Below, piece after piece: positions 1 to 11,635 of a stretch of DNA of 64,000 nt. Each line of letters starts with the position of its first letter. Position 1 is the stretch's first letter. A program made the translations under genes and the position numbers. The DNA comes from Bimuria novae-zelandiae CBS 107.79 (lineage: Eukaryota > Ascomycota > Dothideomycetes > Pleosporales > Didymosphaeriaceae). The notes beneath the pieces were generated by a model, which did not search any database, was not told the DNA's origin, and saw only the letters and a program-made list of their open reading frames with translations. The stretch covers positions 56,821 through 120,820 of the forward strand of contig ML976739.1 in assembly GCA_010015655.1 (NCBI GenBank), in the 5' to 3' direction.

Positions 1-827
1 GTGGTGATGAGGATGAGGAGTTCGGCGATGAGGGGGCTCGTATAGGCAGCCTATTAACTCTGTTAGATGACGTCGATGCGCAGCAAGGTAAAATTCTAGG
101 ATAATTGAGCTCGCTGAGACGAGTAGATCGACGTACTCAACACTAAAAAATGTCACGATATGGTCGAGATGCAAGGCACTGAGTAGATTGTTGCACATTT
201 AGAGCAACAGAGCTCGCATCCAGATTCTGATACCTTGGCAGCCCACTATACCTCCTACGGTTACGTCGCCACCTGCAGCTAGCAGCTAGGCTATCTATTA
301 ATTGCAAAACTCTACGGTATCACTTACGATCGCGCCGGCAAAGCTTGCGCTACTTGGTCAAAAGCTTGACCAACACGCGGAGACCGGGCCAATCACGATG
401 CATCCATCAACATGCGCCTTCCAATGATTGCTCACCACCCATGTGCGACCTGCTACGACGCCATGATCGATAAGAACATGGTCTTTGAAAAGGAAGTCGA
501 TCGACACTGTCTCATGCAGTGTTTGCGGGGTGCCCTGACGTCGGGGGCGCGCTGTCAGAGGCGTGCGAATGCCGGGTAGTGGTCAGGAGGGCGAAATTGC
601 CGCATCGCGGCCTTATAAGTATGGAGTTTGGTCGCCGCGTGGCAGTTTCTGAAGGACCAGTACAACGGTAGTCTTATCTTGCGGTGATTAGCGCATCTGC
701 TGCATGCGTTCTGCAGTGTGCACACTTCTGGAGACGTCGCATCCCTTTCTCAAGCGAAATTGATGCACCAGCCTTTCAGATCCTCCTCTTGAACTCAACC
801 TGGAAAAGCATCCATTCTCGACTCGAC
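1..827. other. Left-edge non-coding stretch and permease promoter
   Basis: I see no convincing coding region in the first 827 bases. A TATA-like TATAAG lies near 614-619, about 210 bp before the permease start codon, and may be its core promoter. The first 500 bases have scattered stops in all frames and no recognisable domain; they could be an old decayed gene or element, but nothing identifies one. Confidence 0.5.
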
Positions 828-3218
828 ATGGCAGGCATCGATGTGGAAAGCGGGCACGAGAAAGGATCCGGCTCGCCCTCTGTTCATTCGGGCCAACATG
901 GGTACGGCGAGACCGAGGTATCGAACGGGACGAAATGGGAGAACTTTAGGGACAGCTTCAAGAGAAACCCGAATGCTCGAATGGCAACAGAAGCTCTCGA
1001 TGAGGATGGTCGCCCACTGCCGGATCAGCCGCCCGCCGAACCGGCTTTGAGTATGAAGTTGAAAGATAGACATCTTCAAATGATAGCTATCGGAGGATCT
1101 ATTGGTAAGAGTCAATTCGGAAGGAGTCTCGAATAGATATTCTAAATGTTCATGTGCAGGCACCGGTCTTTTCGTCGGCTCAGGCTCTGCTTTGTCGAGC
1201 GGTGGCCCTGCGTCTTTGGTTCTCGCATACGGACTCATTGGGATCATGCTCTTCTGCACCGTACAAGCTCTCGGTGAGCTAGCGGTTGCATTCCCAGTTG
1301 CCGGATCTTTCGCTGTCTACGCTTCGAGGTTTATAGACCCAGCGTGGGGCTTTGCAATGGCTTGGAAGTATGTCCCCTGACCAGTGACTCTTTCTTGGAG
1401 CGTATCGACAACCTATTGTGGCTCAGCTCACGTGTAAAGCTGAAAGTTGGCCATTGTATTACTCATCCTAGAGTCAAACACTGGTGATCACATGGGATCC
1501 TTCTAGCCCACTTTCACTTTTACACAAGGGCTCTGAAGGTGGCAGCTTGTTGCTAACATTTTACAGCTACGCACTTTCCTGGCTTGTAACTCTACCTCTC
1601 GAGATCGTCGCTGCCTCGATTACACTCAACTTCTGGAACGGCGCAAGGGGGACGAACCCAGCCGCGTGGGTCACCATCTTCCTCTTCGTTATCATCTCTA
1701 TCAACTTGTTCGGTGTCAGAGGATACGGAGAAGCGGAGTTCGTGTTCTCCATTATCAAGGTCACGGCTGTTGTAGGATTCATCATTCTAGGAATCATCAT
1801 TGGTACGTCAATCCCCGATAGGAAACCAAAATCTTGCAGTCCATTATGTTACTCGTTCTTGGGCAGCAAGAGGGATTAAGACAAAACGATCGAGCTATTG
1901 GCTGACTTTGCACCAAGACACTGGTGGCGTTCCTGGCGGCAATGGCTACATCGGAGCCAAATATTGGTAAGACGAAGTCGTAATGACCTGCCTAGATACG
2001 TCAGCTCACAGGCTTAGGTACAATCCAGGTGCTTTCAACAATGGCTTCAAAGGCTTGTGTTCTGTCTTTGTGACCGCCGCCTTTTCTTTTTCAGGAACTG
2101 AATTAGTCGGGTTGTGTGCTGCCGAGACAGAGAATCCGCGCAAGACTCTACCAAAGGCTGTAAAGCAGGTCTTTTGGCGAATAACCTTGGTACGTCGATC
2201 TTGAACTGAAAATGAACAGAAGCTTATGGTACCAGTTCTACATGGTCTCACTGACTATTGTCGGGTGCTTGGTTCCCTACAACGACGAACACCTCTTTGG
2301 TGCGAGCTCTACCGATGCCAACGCTTCTCCCTTTGTCATCGCGGTAAATAACGCAGGCATTAAGGTTGTACCTTCTATCATGAACGTTGTCATCCTTATC
2401 GCGGTTCTGTCTGTTGGCAATTCCTCTATTTACGGCGCTTCTCGCACGATTGCCGCGCTGGCAGACCGCGGGCAAGCACCCAAGATCTTGGGCTATATTG
2501 ATCGCTCCGGTCGCCCTCTAGTGGCTATCCTGTTCTCTTCTGCGTTTGGCTTTATTTCCTATATTGTCGCCGCGGGACCCGATACCAGCGATCAGGCCTT
2601 CGCATGGATGATGGTACGTCTAGTTTCTTTTTCATTGTCCCCCACAACCTTGACAGATCATGCAACATATGAGCAAGTCTACCGTGTGTGACAGGGGCGT
2701 CTCCTTTTCCACGACGGAAGGAGCCTTCCCTTTGCTTTTTTGGGCATGCGCTGACTTCTTATCCGTAGGCCATCTCAGGTCTCGCTGCCATCTTCAACTG
2801 GGCCTCCATCTGCCTCTGCCATATCCGCTTCCGCCAAGCGTGGAAGTACAGAGGCTACACGCTCGACGAACTCGCCTTCCGCTCTCAGGCCACCGTCTAT
2901 GGATCCTGGGCGGGCCTCATCTTTAACTTGCTCGTGCTAGTCGCACAGTTCTGGACTGGATTTGCGCCCGTCGGGTACGCGGAGATGACGACCAACGAAC
3001 TCGTGGAGAATTTCTTCAAGGCATATCTGGCGTTGCCGATCGTGGCATCTTGCTACATTATTTTTAAGATTGTTAAGAAGACGCGGTTTAAGAGGATTAA
3101 TGAGATCGATGTTACGTCTGGGAGGAGGGAAATGGATCTGCCGGCCATTCTTGCCGCGGAGAGGGCGGAGCAAGCGCAGTGGCCGAAGTGGAAGAAGATT
3201 TGGCATATCATTTGTTGA
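828..3218 (+). CDS. Amino-acid permease (YAT/AAP family, GAP1-like)
   Basis: Plasma-membrane proton-coupled amino-acid transporter of the APC superfamily. I rebuilt seven exons: 828-1104, 1160-1367, 1567-1802, 1918-1966, 2018-2189, 2236-2613 and 2769-3218. All junctions are GT..AG and keep the frame, giving 589 residues, normal for fungal permeases. About 90 hydrophilic residues come first, then the family start of TM1 ([16 protein letters not shown], split by intron 1), followed by about 12 hydrophobic segments. The loop sequence [19 protein letters not shown] is the typical conserved AAP motif, and the tail ends KKIWHIIC. The start at 828 gives the usual cytosolic N-terminus. Family assignment is firm; the substrate (general or specific amino acids) cannot be read from sequence. 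Confidence 0.93.
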
Positions 3219-3961
3219 GGCGTGCAGGCTGAGTGGTGCGGAGAAAGACAGCGCTGCATGCATGCACTCACGTGAAGCTGGAATAGCGATTTCAACGCAT
3301 ATGCAGTGTTTGTCCTTGCGTGTACGAGGAGGCCAGTACTTTTTTAATTGAGCTTGTTTTGCTCACGTACTTCCTCCTCGTAAGGGCTACTTAATTGTTT
3401 TTGTAAACACAATCACTCAACAGGGGAGCTTAAAGCCGACTATTGCCCTACTTATCCTGGTGTAACACACCAGCGATTAAGTCTGGTCTTTCTTGTCCAA
3501 TCAACGTCTCGTAAGTTTTCCTCTCGGACTGACGGTACAATACGCGAGCAAAAGATCAGTAGGATGGCGTAAGAGGCCTGTGGGAGATCAACGAGGCTGT
3601 AGTTAGACAGAAGTCGAAGTGTGCCATAGTAGTGGCTAGATTCGAGACATTACATACAATCTTCACCGTGGCCCCGTATTAGCTTCAAGTAACAAACAAC
3701 ACCTTGCAAAAAGCCTGCAATGCTCTTTGAGACTCTTTCGTCTGGTAAGCTGTACGTACAAAGTAGGTGTCAGACACCGTATTGCTTATCATGGGGTAAC
3801 ACACAGGACAAGACAATGCCAAATGGAACCGTCTTATCCGATCTTGTGCCTACACGACTGGGCCCCGGGGAGAGACAACGAAAACAACCGAACTTCACAA
3901 TGCGTATCTTGGCGTATCACACTGTGCATACATATCTTTCCTAGTACTGCAGCACCGCCTC
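3219..3961. other. Intergenic region between convergent genes with repeat copies
   Basis: Contains the 3' flanks of the permease and RTC5 genes plus two copies of a short repeat family: a degenerate one near 3436-3500 and a better one at 3752-3863. No gene seen. Confidence 0.5.
3752..3863. mobile_element. MITE-like element, family A, copy 1
   Basis: About 112 bp that match the elements at 8266-8385 and 8586-8709 over their whole length. Shared blocks are GTACAAAGTAG at the left, a GGTAACACACAGGAC core, and a right end with CCTACACGACTGGGC. The two ends are imperfect inverted repeats of each other (left GTACAAAG-type, right reverse-complement GTAGGCACAAG-type). There is no coding capacity. 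A degenerate relative lies at about 3436-3500. Confidence 0.55.
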
Positions 3962-5887
3962 TCACCCTATGCTCCCGCCACTCCGGCCCTGCCCAATCAG
4001 CCCCGCCATCTTCAGCAACTCCCGATCAGCATCCACGTCCCCCGTTCCGAGATTTATCATCCGCCTCGCTTCCGCCTCCCTTCCCTGGAACGCCCATTCT
4101 CTTCTCTGTGCCTCAGCGACCTCGTCACTACCGCAGCCCCACACCTCCAGACTCTCGATTTCGAATCGGTCTTGCCAGTCCTTCCCTTTCCTCCCTGGGA
4201 GTTTAGAGGACTGGAAGGATCCGCCGCCTTCGGAGATGTGTGTGAACACGCCGAACTCGAGGGCGTCGTCGAGATGCAGCGATACGGGACCCGGGCGGAA
4301 GAGAGAGGTAGATGCGTGGAGGGAGGCAGATTGATGCGGGACGGGGGTGCCGAGGCCGAGGCCGGAGGGATGTGTAGGCGGCTTGTTGAAATACACGTAG
4401 TCCTCACTGTAATTTGACGCCGGAAAGACATCGTGCGTGGGGGACAGCTGGAAGAGGACGGTGGAGGAGTCGCCGAAACAAGACTTGTGAGTCAGTTTCC
4501 ATTGCGCAGGTATGAAGGCGCCGAATGTGAAGGTTACATCCTGCGCTTCGGAGTTGGAGACGGAGGAAGAGTATCGTTTCGGTGAGAGCGAGTCCGCGAA
4601 TGCACGTTCGCGCGTGGAGGATGGCTCCGAGGCGAGCAGGCAGCCTGATACGAGGAGGATGGTGGGTGCTCGCCAGTGGAAGGCTTGCTTTTCGAACGAA
4701 CCCATGCTGAAGCCATGGGTGTTGCCGCAGTATAACAGGCGGAGGCGGCGGAACAGATCGTTGCCTTTTAGAAAGAATGACAACTGACTTAGTGTGGTAA
4801 GATTCAAGATCTCGCCCGGGTCGCGAAGGACAGGCTCTAGTGCGGGTTTCGGTGGAGGGATGACTGGGTGCTTTTCCTTTTCAAAGGTTGGGCTGGAAGA
4901 ACCGGGTTTGCGCTTGGAGAGGTCCAAGTCTTTAGCAAAGAGGAAGTGTTCGAAGAGTGGATTTAGAGCGTTGAAAAGGTATGGTAGACATGCTGAGACC
5001 ACGGTGTTGAATGTTCGATATGTTATGCCAGGCTGGGTGTTGGTAACGCCGAAAGAAGAGAGAATGACACTCGCTGTTCGTCTGAGATCCTCTATCCTCT
5101 CATCAGTGAGCTCGCCAACAAAGACCGAAAGACTCTCCTGCGCATCGATAGGCGCAATAAGTAGCAGGAGCTCCACAAGCTTCAGAAAGTTGTCGGTGGG
5201 GATGATGGAGTGGTGCACATCGGAGTGCTCGCCGTGCTTGAAAACTTCGTCGGCGTCCATCGACTCCAGTGCCGCGAGAACAAGCTCGTCGTCATCGTCG
5301 TCCTCTCCACCGTCTTCTGGGGCATCGATGGCGAAGCCCTGGTTCCCTCCTGCACTGCCAGCCTGTGCACCCGCCTTTTCCGTGTCTCGCACATCCTGCC
5401 TCAATCCTCTATCATGCACGGCGAGACTCCGATATAACTCCCTCAGCCAAATGTCGCGTGTTCTTTTCTTAATCACTGTGCCATAACGCTCGGTAAGGAT
5501 TGTAACGACCTTGAGCAGCGCTTCATACGTCAAGATGGCTGGTGCTTGACTAGGGAACGGAAATGCACCGAGGTAGCTGGTCATGGAAAAGAGAATAGGG
5601 CCTACGCCCAGCTCGTCAGGCAGTTCGAGGAAACGACATATCGTCGATTCGGACCAGTACTTCACGCCCGATTCGGTGTCGGCGAGCGAGCGGAAGACGG
5701 AATTGAAGCAGTAGAGTTCGAGGGGCGTATATGACTTCTGTGCGAAACGATGTGCGAGGGCGTGGTTGAGCTGCTCTGCTGCCTGTTAGCTCTGCTGCCA
5801 TGGAAGCTGGTAAATCGAGATGAGGCGGAGAGGAAAGCAAGTACCAAGATTTAGGTGCGGAGCTTCCGATGAGCTTCTTTGGCCCAT
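3962..5887 (-). CDS. rtc5: TLDc-domain protein, RTC5 (restriction of telomere capping 5) family
   Basis: Two exons: 5845-5887 encoding the start [14 protein letters not shown], a 66-bp intron, then 3962-5778. The 619-residue product fits the fungal RTC5 family. The N-terminal half (about residues 15-340) contains the family block [19 protein letters not shown] and [20 protein letters not shown]. An acidic low-complexity stretch (EDDDDDELV) follows. The C-terminal TLDc domain runs from about residue 340, with [19 protein letters not shown]. The MGQ start may allow N-myristoylation. TLDc proteins are linked to oxidative-stress resistance and V-ATPase regulation; the yeast name comes from a telomere-capping screen. 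The small first exon is supported by frame and by the family-like N-terminus. Confidence 0.9.
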
Positions 5888-6535
5888 GTCGATTAGAAAA
5901 AATGGTGCGCTGGTTGTCCAGAATGATGTGGTCGGTTGCAAGTTGGGTGGGGTCTATTGTTCGTCATGGGCGTTGTCGCCTGCGGAACAAAACCGCCATC
6001 GGCAAATCCCCTCCGACACCTCCCAATACCCCACCACGACCTCCCGCCGGGCCGAGTATTCTTCGTTGACGGTATCCTGCCTGCAATCACCACCTCGTCT
6101 CACCAGTGTGTTCTCCGCCTCTTTATAACAAGCTCCACCGTTGAGACAGACAGCGCATCAACGGACACCGCCGTTGACTTCTCGGGATCCTTCCCAGTGC
6201 ACCCCTACAGATAAACCCACTGCGCCTGTGTCGAATACGATAACCGGCTATCCTTCTGTCCCAATTGTTGAACCTGTTTATTTGCTCTTGCCTTGCCACA
6301 CTCTGTTGTATCCATTCCAGGCTTTCCTCCTTTTCTTTTTCTCTTGTAGACATCTCTCTGCTCTTCTTCTTTCCCGTAATAGCCCGCCCCTATCATGTGT
6401 TTCCTCCTCTTCCTTTTTTCTTCTGCGTTTTTTTTCTTTTTTTTTTTTTGCACTTCAAGTTCACCACCACTTAGGCTGCTCAGCCCTCTTCGTACCTGCC
6501 AGTATCTCCACCTTGGATGTTCTGTTACTCCTGTG

Positions 6536-6903
6536 ATGCATGGCTTCCCGTGCCTCTCCTCTCGCCGTCCCTGTAGAATGCTTCCTAAGACCATTCCTCG
6601 GCGATTCCAATCAACGATCCAGCTTCCCTTCAAATGTTGTTTCCGTCTCTTCGCTGTCCCGTGAGTATCTCTGTTGATGCGGCTCATACTCGCTCGCATT
6701 GTGTTCCTTCGCAACTCAGACTTCTGATTGATGGATTTGGCGGTTTGAGGTCTGTCACGTTGGGTGAGTGTCGTGACCAAGCTGGTCTCGATAGTGAACG
6801 TGACGATCCGATGGCAGTCCTCAGTCATCGATACCCAGGTATCTATGCAAAAAGGAAACGATACGTCTGTCGCAACCCTCGCGCAGATCGAAGATTCCAT
6901 TGA
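6536..6903 (+). CDS. Possible small three-exon gene, unrecognised
   Basis: Downstream of a long C/T-rich leader, exons 6536-6660, 6720-6763 and 6839-6903 can be joined across two introns with good fungal donors (GTGAGT in both) and AG acceptors. The frame stays open and gives a 77-residue basic protein ending NPRADRRFH. I recognise no family. A second ATG at 6540 in another frame competes. The splice sites and leader suggest transcription; the protein itself is unsupported. It could equally be a non-coding spliced RNA. Confidence 0.2.
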
Positions 6904-7428
6904 AACTTGGTCGTGAACTGCACGGTGCAACCTTCCACCCTTACACCTCCGACTGACTTATCGCGTCGAAAAGAGGTTCGCCATTTTCGAAAAGAAGAAA
7001 TCCACGACCCGGAAGATAAAGTACTGCTAGCGAAGGATTCTTGGGCATCAATCTGGATGTGGCAAGGGTTTCCTTTCCTCAGTGACAACGAGTATCGCCG
7101 AATTCTCTATGCGATGAAGCGGTAGCGCCTTTCTTGTGATGGGCTTGATTTGCGCTGGCGGCATGTTTGATGGTGGGTGTTTGGTGGGGGTGGAAGGATG
7201 CGCACGTCGATGTAAATGGGTGGCAGCGTGGACAGATGGGTGTCGAGGGCTCATGGTGGTTACATTTAAGCGGCAAAAACTAGAGGCCTTCCCATATCCA
7301 AGATGCCATTGATAGATCGTGCCACCGCCCGAAATACATCGACGTATCCGATCAGATCGTGGTCCAGGTACAGTCCGGGTGTCCAAATCCAGGTAGAGTC
7401 CAAGTAGCCGAGGTCCAGGTGCAGGATG

Positions 7429-7640
7429 TCTAGGAAACCCCGTGGGGCACCTGTACCTCATTAACTTCGAGAAAGAATGAGACCGGTATGTATATAAATA
7501 TCTAGAAAGCTCATGGGGCACTTATATCTTATTAACTTTAAAAAAGGTTAAGCTGGTGTATATATATATATCTAGGAAGGTTCGTGGGGCACCTGTATCT
7601 CATTGACTTCGAAGAAGTACGGTACCAACATGTGAATATG
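7429..7640. repeat. Tandem repeat, about 71 bp x 3
   Basis: Three imperfect units start at 7429, 7501 and 7571, each beginning TCTAG(G/A)AA and containing TGGGGCACCTGTA-like and CTCATTAACTTCGA-like blocks. The middle unit carries many C-to-T type differences and the joints are TATA-rich. No coding function is apparent. Confidence 0.75.
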
Positions 7641-7993
7641 AAGAAGCTTGGGTAGAGAAAGATTGAAGAAGTGGTAATGTCATCATACCAGTGGTACCTG
7701 AAGTTGACCGGATCATTGGGATGTTGTGAATTGATGGTTGTTCCAAGAGTCGGTGTCGAGATATTCAAGGCCGAGGCTAGGAGGGCCATTAAAACGTGGA
7801 TAGGAGGTTGAACTTTATTAGTAGATTCTTATTAGATATAGTTGAAGGTTTAACGTTTGGGATATTTATTTTGGTTAGGTTAGGTCGTTGGTCTTATCTA
7901 CGTCGGCACATCGATTGAATCTTACGTTGGCGATATTAACTGGTTCGTTATTTTAGTTGATCGTCGGTTTCGGCTGTGTTGCGATACTGGGAC

Positions 7994-8080
7994 GGTCCTG
8001 GGCTGGGATTCCGGTTTGTCGTGCTGGGCTGGAGTTCCGGGCTGTCGTACTGGGTTTGGGTTTCCGGGTTGTGGTCCTGG
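7994..8080. repeat. Short tandem repeat, about 27 bp x 3
   Basis: Three diverged G/T-rich units (starting near 7994, 8018 and 8044, with a partial fourth at 8071) share GTC(G/C)T(G)CTGGG and TTCCGG blocks. They are strand-asymmetric and have no evident function. Confidence 0.6.
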
Positions 8081-8265
8081 CATGCGAGTTTCGTTGAAAG
8101 CACATATAATAGTTTCTTGATTTATGGACTGAAGAAATAAGTGTACTGTCGGCGAATATTGATGACAATAAACGGCATCGTTAGAGATCATCCGGATCGA
8201 CGATGAAGTCTGAAAACAGAGCTGCTGTACAATGAGCACGGGTGTTCTTGGTATTTGAAAGCACT

Positions 8266-8385
8266 AGACGGCTAGGTACAAAGTAGGTATAAGTTAGACA
8301 CTGTATTACTTATCCTAGGGTAAAACATAGAATTAAGATAATAAATAGAAACTGTCTTACCTAACCTCGTACCTACACGACTGGG
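8266..8385. mobile_element. MITE-like element, family A, copy 2
   Basis: About 120 bp. The left end has CTAGGTACAAAGTAGG and the right end CTCGTACCTACACGACTGGG. Reverse-complementing the right end gives GTAGGTACGAGG, so the ends form an imperfect terminal inverted repeat around TAGGTAC. The core matches copies 1 and 3. It is non-coding and A/T-enriched compared with copy 1. Confidence 0.6.
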
Positions 8386-8585
8386 CATGTGGATCCCATC
8401 TTAGCTTCATCCGCATCCATAGTCATATAAACAGAGGTATGCAGGACTACTGGTCCCCGAAACCGCGTAGAGGTGTGGGGTATTGCCGGGGTTAAATTTA
8501 TGCGCCTTTTTGATGGTTTGGCGATGATAAAGACAATTTTGTTGAACGAGAATCATAGAATCCGAAACCAGGTCAAAATATGGCT

Positions 8586-8709
8586 CCAGACGGCCGGGTA
8601 CAAAGTAGATCCAGTCAGCCACTGTATTGCACATCGAGAGGTAACACACAGGACTTAGACATTTCTAAATAGAAATGTCTTACCCGACCTTGTACCTTCA
8701 CGATTGGGC
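8586..8709. mobile_element. MITE-like element, family A, copy 3
   Basis: About 124 bp with the same end and core blocks as copies 1 and 2. It includes a perfect hairpin at 8657-8680: a 10-bp stem (AGACATTTCT) closed by a 4-base loop. The terminal inverted repeats are imperfect (left CCGGGTACAAAG, right reverse-complement AAGGTACAAGGTCGG). Confidence 0.6.
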
Positions 8710-9082
8710 TCGTTAGCGTGGACTGGTGAAATTGGAAATGTGGGAGAGCCCCCATGAGCTCACGCGGAAATTACCACCACCGCACTTTGATCAGGAACTC
8801 TCTTCTCTAGCGAATAATCGCCGGGATTGATCCTAAAATACAGAACGGAGCTACTTATAAGAGACGTCTATTCAACAGGCCGCGAAGGGAACTCAGTAAG
8901 TTGATAGATACAAGGATCAGTAACCCGGACCGACCAGCTGCTGGCTAGATCGGAAGGTAGAGGTCTATCATACATACTATACATGTGCCCCTGGTCGAGC
9001 GTCGTGGTCTCGGTGCGCTTCCTGATCCAATGCGAGTATTCATACAAGGGTGGACTTCTTGATCTCCAGCCCGTTCTGTCTC

Positions 9083-9691
9083 CTAGTACACCCTGCACAG
9101 CGCCATTCCGCCCAATTTCCTCTCCACGCACTCTCTTGCCTCCAATATGCCTCGGTCGGTGGTCAAGAACATGCACTCCCCCGGGTGCGTCAGGCCCTTC
9201 ACATATGCCGCCTCCCTCGTCCTCGTGATGCGCCCCAGATCTTCACTCGTGAGCCATATCCGCCTCGTCGGCTTGCTGACCAGCTTCATGTTTTTGAGTA
9301 CCGGTTCGTTATTCCAGTACTTCAGACCGAGCCACAATCTCCTCCTCGCCGGGTTCTGTGGGACCTTGACGTCGTGGAGTATCTCTCGCCCTTCTAACAT
9401 AGTCCCTGCTGGTCGTCCCAAGCTTCCGGGGACAGGGTATGCGGCCCACGGCTGTTCGGCTAATTTCTGTGCCATCTCTTCGTGCGCTTCGGGGTCGACT
9501 GTTTCTTGCAAGAGGAACGGTTGTGGAGGCGCGGTGCCGCCCAGGGTCACGCTGGAGATGAAACCTTCGCGTTGAAGGCCCAACATCAGGTTGACGTGCA
9601 TCTTCGAGACGGGTATCGACGTCAGGCCGAGGCGAGCCTTGGAGGCATTTTGGAGGTGCGAGCACACGTGTGCGAGGTTGACGAGGGACAT
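9083..9691 (-). CDS. mrps8: Mitochondrial small-subunit ribosomal protein uS8m
   Basis: An intron-free frame of 202 residues beginning MSLVNLAHVCSHLQNASKA. It matches the S8 family: an N-terminal helix region (SKARLGLTSIPVSKMHVNLM), a central strand region (RRLWLGLKYWNNEPVLKNMK) and the C-terminal motif in which S8 proteins contact 16S/15S rRNA. Its end is extended, as in fungal mitochondrial versions. It acts in the small subunit of the mitochondrial ribosome. The start ATG gives a short, plausible mitochondrial N-terminus. Identification is firm. Confidence 0.88.
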   Translation of the reverse strand: MSLVNLAHVCSHLQNASKARLGLTSIPVSKMHVNLMLGLQREGFISSVTLGGTAPPQPFLLQETVDPEAHEEMAQKLAEQPWAAYPVPGSLGRPAGTMLEGREILHDVKVPQNPARRRLWLGLKYWNNEPVLKNMKLVSKPTRRIWLTSEDLGRITRTREAAYVKGLTHPGECMFLTTDRGILEARECVERKLGGMALCRVY

Positions 9692-10205
9692 TGCTGCGGC
9701 TGCAGTCTCGTGGACGAGCTGGATGGAGAATTTGCGCCCTCCAGGGGCAATTGCGGAGGGACGGGCAGGTGCGTTGGAGCGCTGCGCGTCGGCTTTGATG
9801 AATTGGAAGAAAGTGCCCTCGGTTTGCGTTCGACGTGGATGGCGGGCGTCGTTACAGGCTCGTCGTCTCTCTTTGCGGCCAAATTTGTCGGAGGTCCGCT
9901 ACGTCGGCTTGCAGTGGATCGGTAGCGAAGCTCGGACCAGACTCGATGCATGGAGAGCTTTCTGGGCATGCGTGCTGGCGCTGACCCCACGACGACGGGC
10001 GCGTAGAGCTCGATCAAAATAGCATACACCCCTGCCGTTGGTCCTTTGTCTGCATTGCATCCTAATCTTTCCGTGCTATATATTCTGCTGCTATATATTC
10101 TGTCTCCAGCGTCGTTCTGTATATCCTAATTCCTTTGCACTTCCCGTTCGCAACTTGTTTTAGAGTTGCCTTCAGACCAGGTGCGGCGAAAGCGAGAAAG
10201 CAAAG
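9692..10205. other. Divergent promoter region (uS8m / Pro-rich protein)
   Basis: This 514-bp spacer lies between two genes pointing away from each other. A near-duplicate TGCTATATATTCTG motif occurs twice around 10074-10102 and is TATA-like. Open frames here have no domain and look spurious. Confidence 0.5.
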
Positions 10206-11635
10206 ATGCCGCCACAACAGGGCGAAGTTTCTCTCTTGACACTGTGAGAAACTCATTATTTGACATGGAAATGTGCAACATCTAATTCGTACCCAGCTTT
10301 GCAGACATACACTACTACTTCTCTCCTCCGCATTTCAAGACCCCGCACCACCGCTTCGACAAAAGCAGCTATGTCTACCTATACCACAACCCAATGCAGC
10401 AACGAGGCCGGATAGAAGTCGCAAACCATGCCGGAACACCAGACCAGGACGCCTTTGCGGGTAATCTCGATACCGTCACCATAGAGCAAACGTACAAGCA
10501 CCCCTGCCTCTTCACCCTCACGGTCGATGCCTTTCGCAATCAGAACGGAAGCGCTGCCCCCAGTCCACAACAAGACATCTCCCAATGGCATCTGCCCGCT
10601 CCCGATCCCCAGAACAATGGTAAATATATGTACAGACTGCACGCGGTGGACATATACTTCTGGACGCCCGACGACGCATCCTTGTTCTTAGACTCTGTGA
10701 AACGAGTCGTCCAGCCGCAACAACTGCAAATACTAGCAAATCCGAATGGTCAAGTGGCATCTGCGCAGTCAGACTACAAGCACGATGCGATGAACCCAGT
10801 GGTCGCAAAGCTCGAGAGAGCGGCCATATCTCACACGAGCCGCAGTCCAAGCCTCAATCTCAGTACTCAGCACTCCTACCCAGGACCTCCTGCAGCCCCA
10901 GCCTCGACTTCAAGTCCTCCGGCGGCAGACTCAAACACCCACTACGCGCCAATGGCATACAATCCCGCCGCACCAGCAGCCCCGGAACCGATCGCTCACC
11001 GTGAGAAGACGCCTCCGCCGCCCGATGCCGCGGACGGGACCGGTCTGGGCAACGCTGCCCTAAATGATCACCAAAACACACAGCCGTACGGAAACCCATT
11101 ACAGGCAGGCTTTGCGCCCCAACCAACATCAGGGCCTTACATGCCTGGACCTCCATCACGAACTTCAACGTTCTCCGGTCCGCCACAGCAGCCTGGAATT
11201 CAGAGGTCCAGCACTGTAGGTTCGATACCACCCCCACCGCAAAGTCCTCCGTCCTTCGCACCGCCTCCTGCCGGCCCTCCTCCAAACCAACCACCAGCCC
11301 AACAATACGCCAATCATCCCGGAACTCCTGGTTTCCCTCCTACCCAGTCGCCCCTTCCTTCACCGGGGTACGCACAGCAACCGTATCAACCCATGGCGAG
11401 TCCACCAGCAGGAGGCTACGCACAGTATCAGTACGCAAGCACGACGCCGCAACAACCTAGCGCGGATCAGTACGCTCTGCACCAACAACTGTACCGGCCG
11501 ACGGAGCAGGAGGCGGGGATCAAAGACCACGAGAGGGTTTCCAGCGGAGAGAAGAAGAGCAACATGGGGAAGAGGGCGGAGAAACTGGAGAAGGGGATTG
11601 GAGGCTTTTTGAAGAAGCTGGATAAGAAGTTCTGA
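10206..11635 (+). CDS. Conserved fungal Pro/Gln-rich protein of unknown function
   Basis: Exon 1 (10206-10243) encodes MPPQQGEVSLLT, followed by a 53-bp intron with a CTAAT branch site, then exon 2 (10297-11635). The total is 458 residues. The exon 2 frame is open well upstream of its first ATG (10394) and reads FADIHYYFSPPHFKTPHHRF, so the coding start must lie in the small first exon. About the first 150 residues look globular, with alternating beta-type sequence (IEVANHAGTPDQDAF, YRLHAVDIYFW). I suspect a PH/EVH1-like fold but cannot prove it. The rest is disordered and rich in Pro, Gln and Ser, ending in a basic, amphipathic tail (KGIGGFLKKLDKKF). I do not recognise a named gene. Confidence 0.75.

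Larger units (their letters stand above)
5888..9082. other. Gene-poor 3.2-kb region with repeats
   Basis: About 5888-6540 is a promoter-like stretch with a strong pyrimidine tract (6300-6460), as seen upstream of fungal transcription starts. A low-confidence small spliced gene follows (6536-6903). From about 7130 the sequence becomes A/T-rich in places and repetitive: a 71-bp tandem repeat, a 27-bp tandem repeat and two family A elements. No recognisable protein is encoded here. Confidence 0.5.

Noticed and set aside
6205..6930. Open frame of 241 codons on the minus strand
   Set aside because: It is the complement of a pyrimidine-rich leader, giving Lys/Arg/Glu runs with no domain; the composition explains the open frame.
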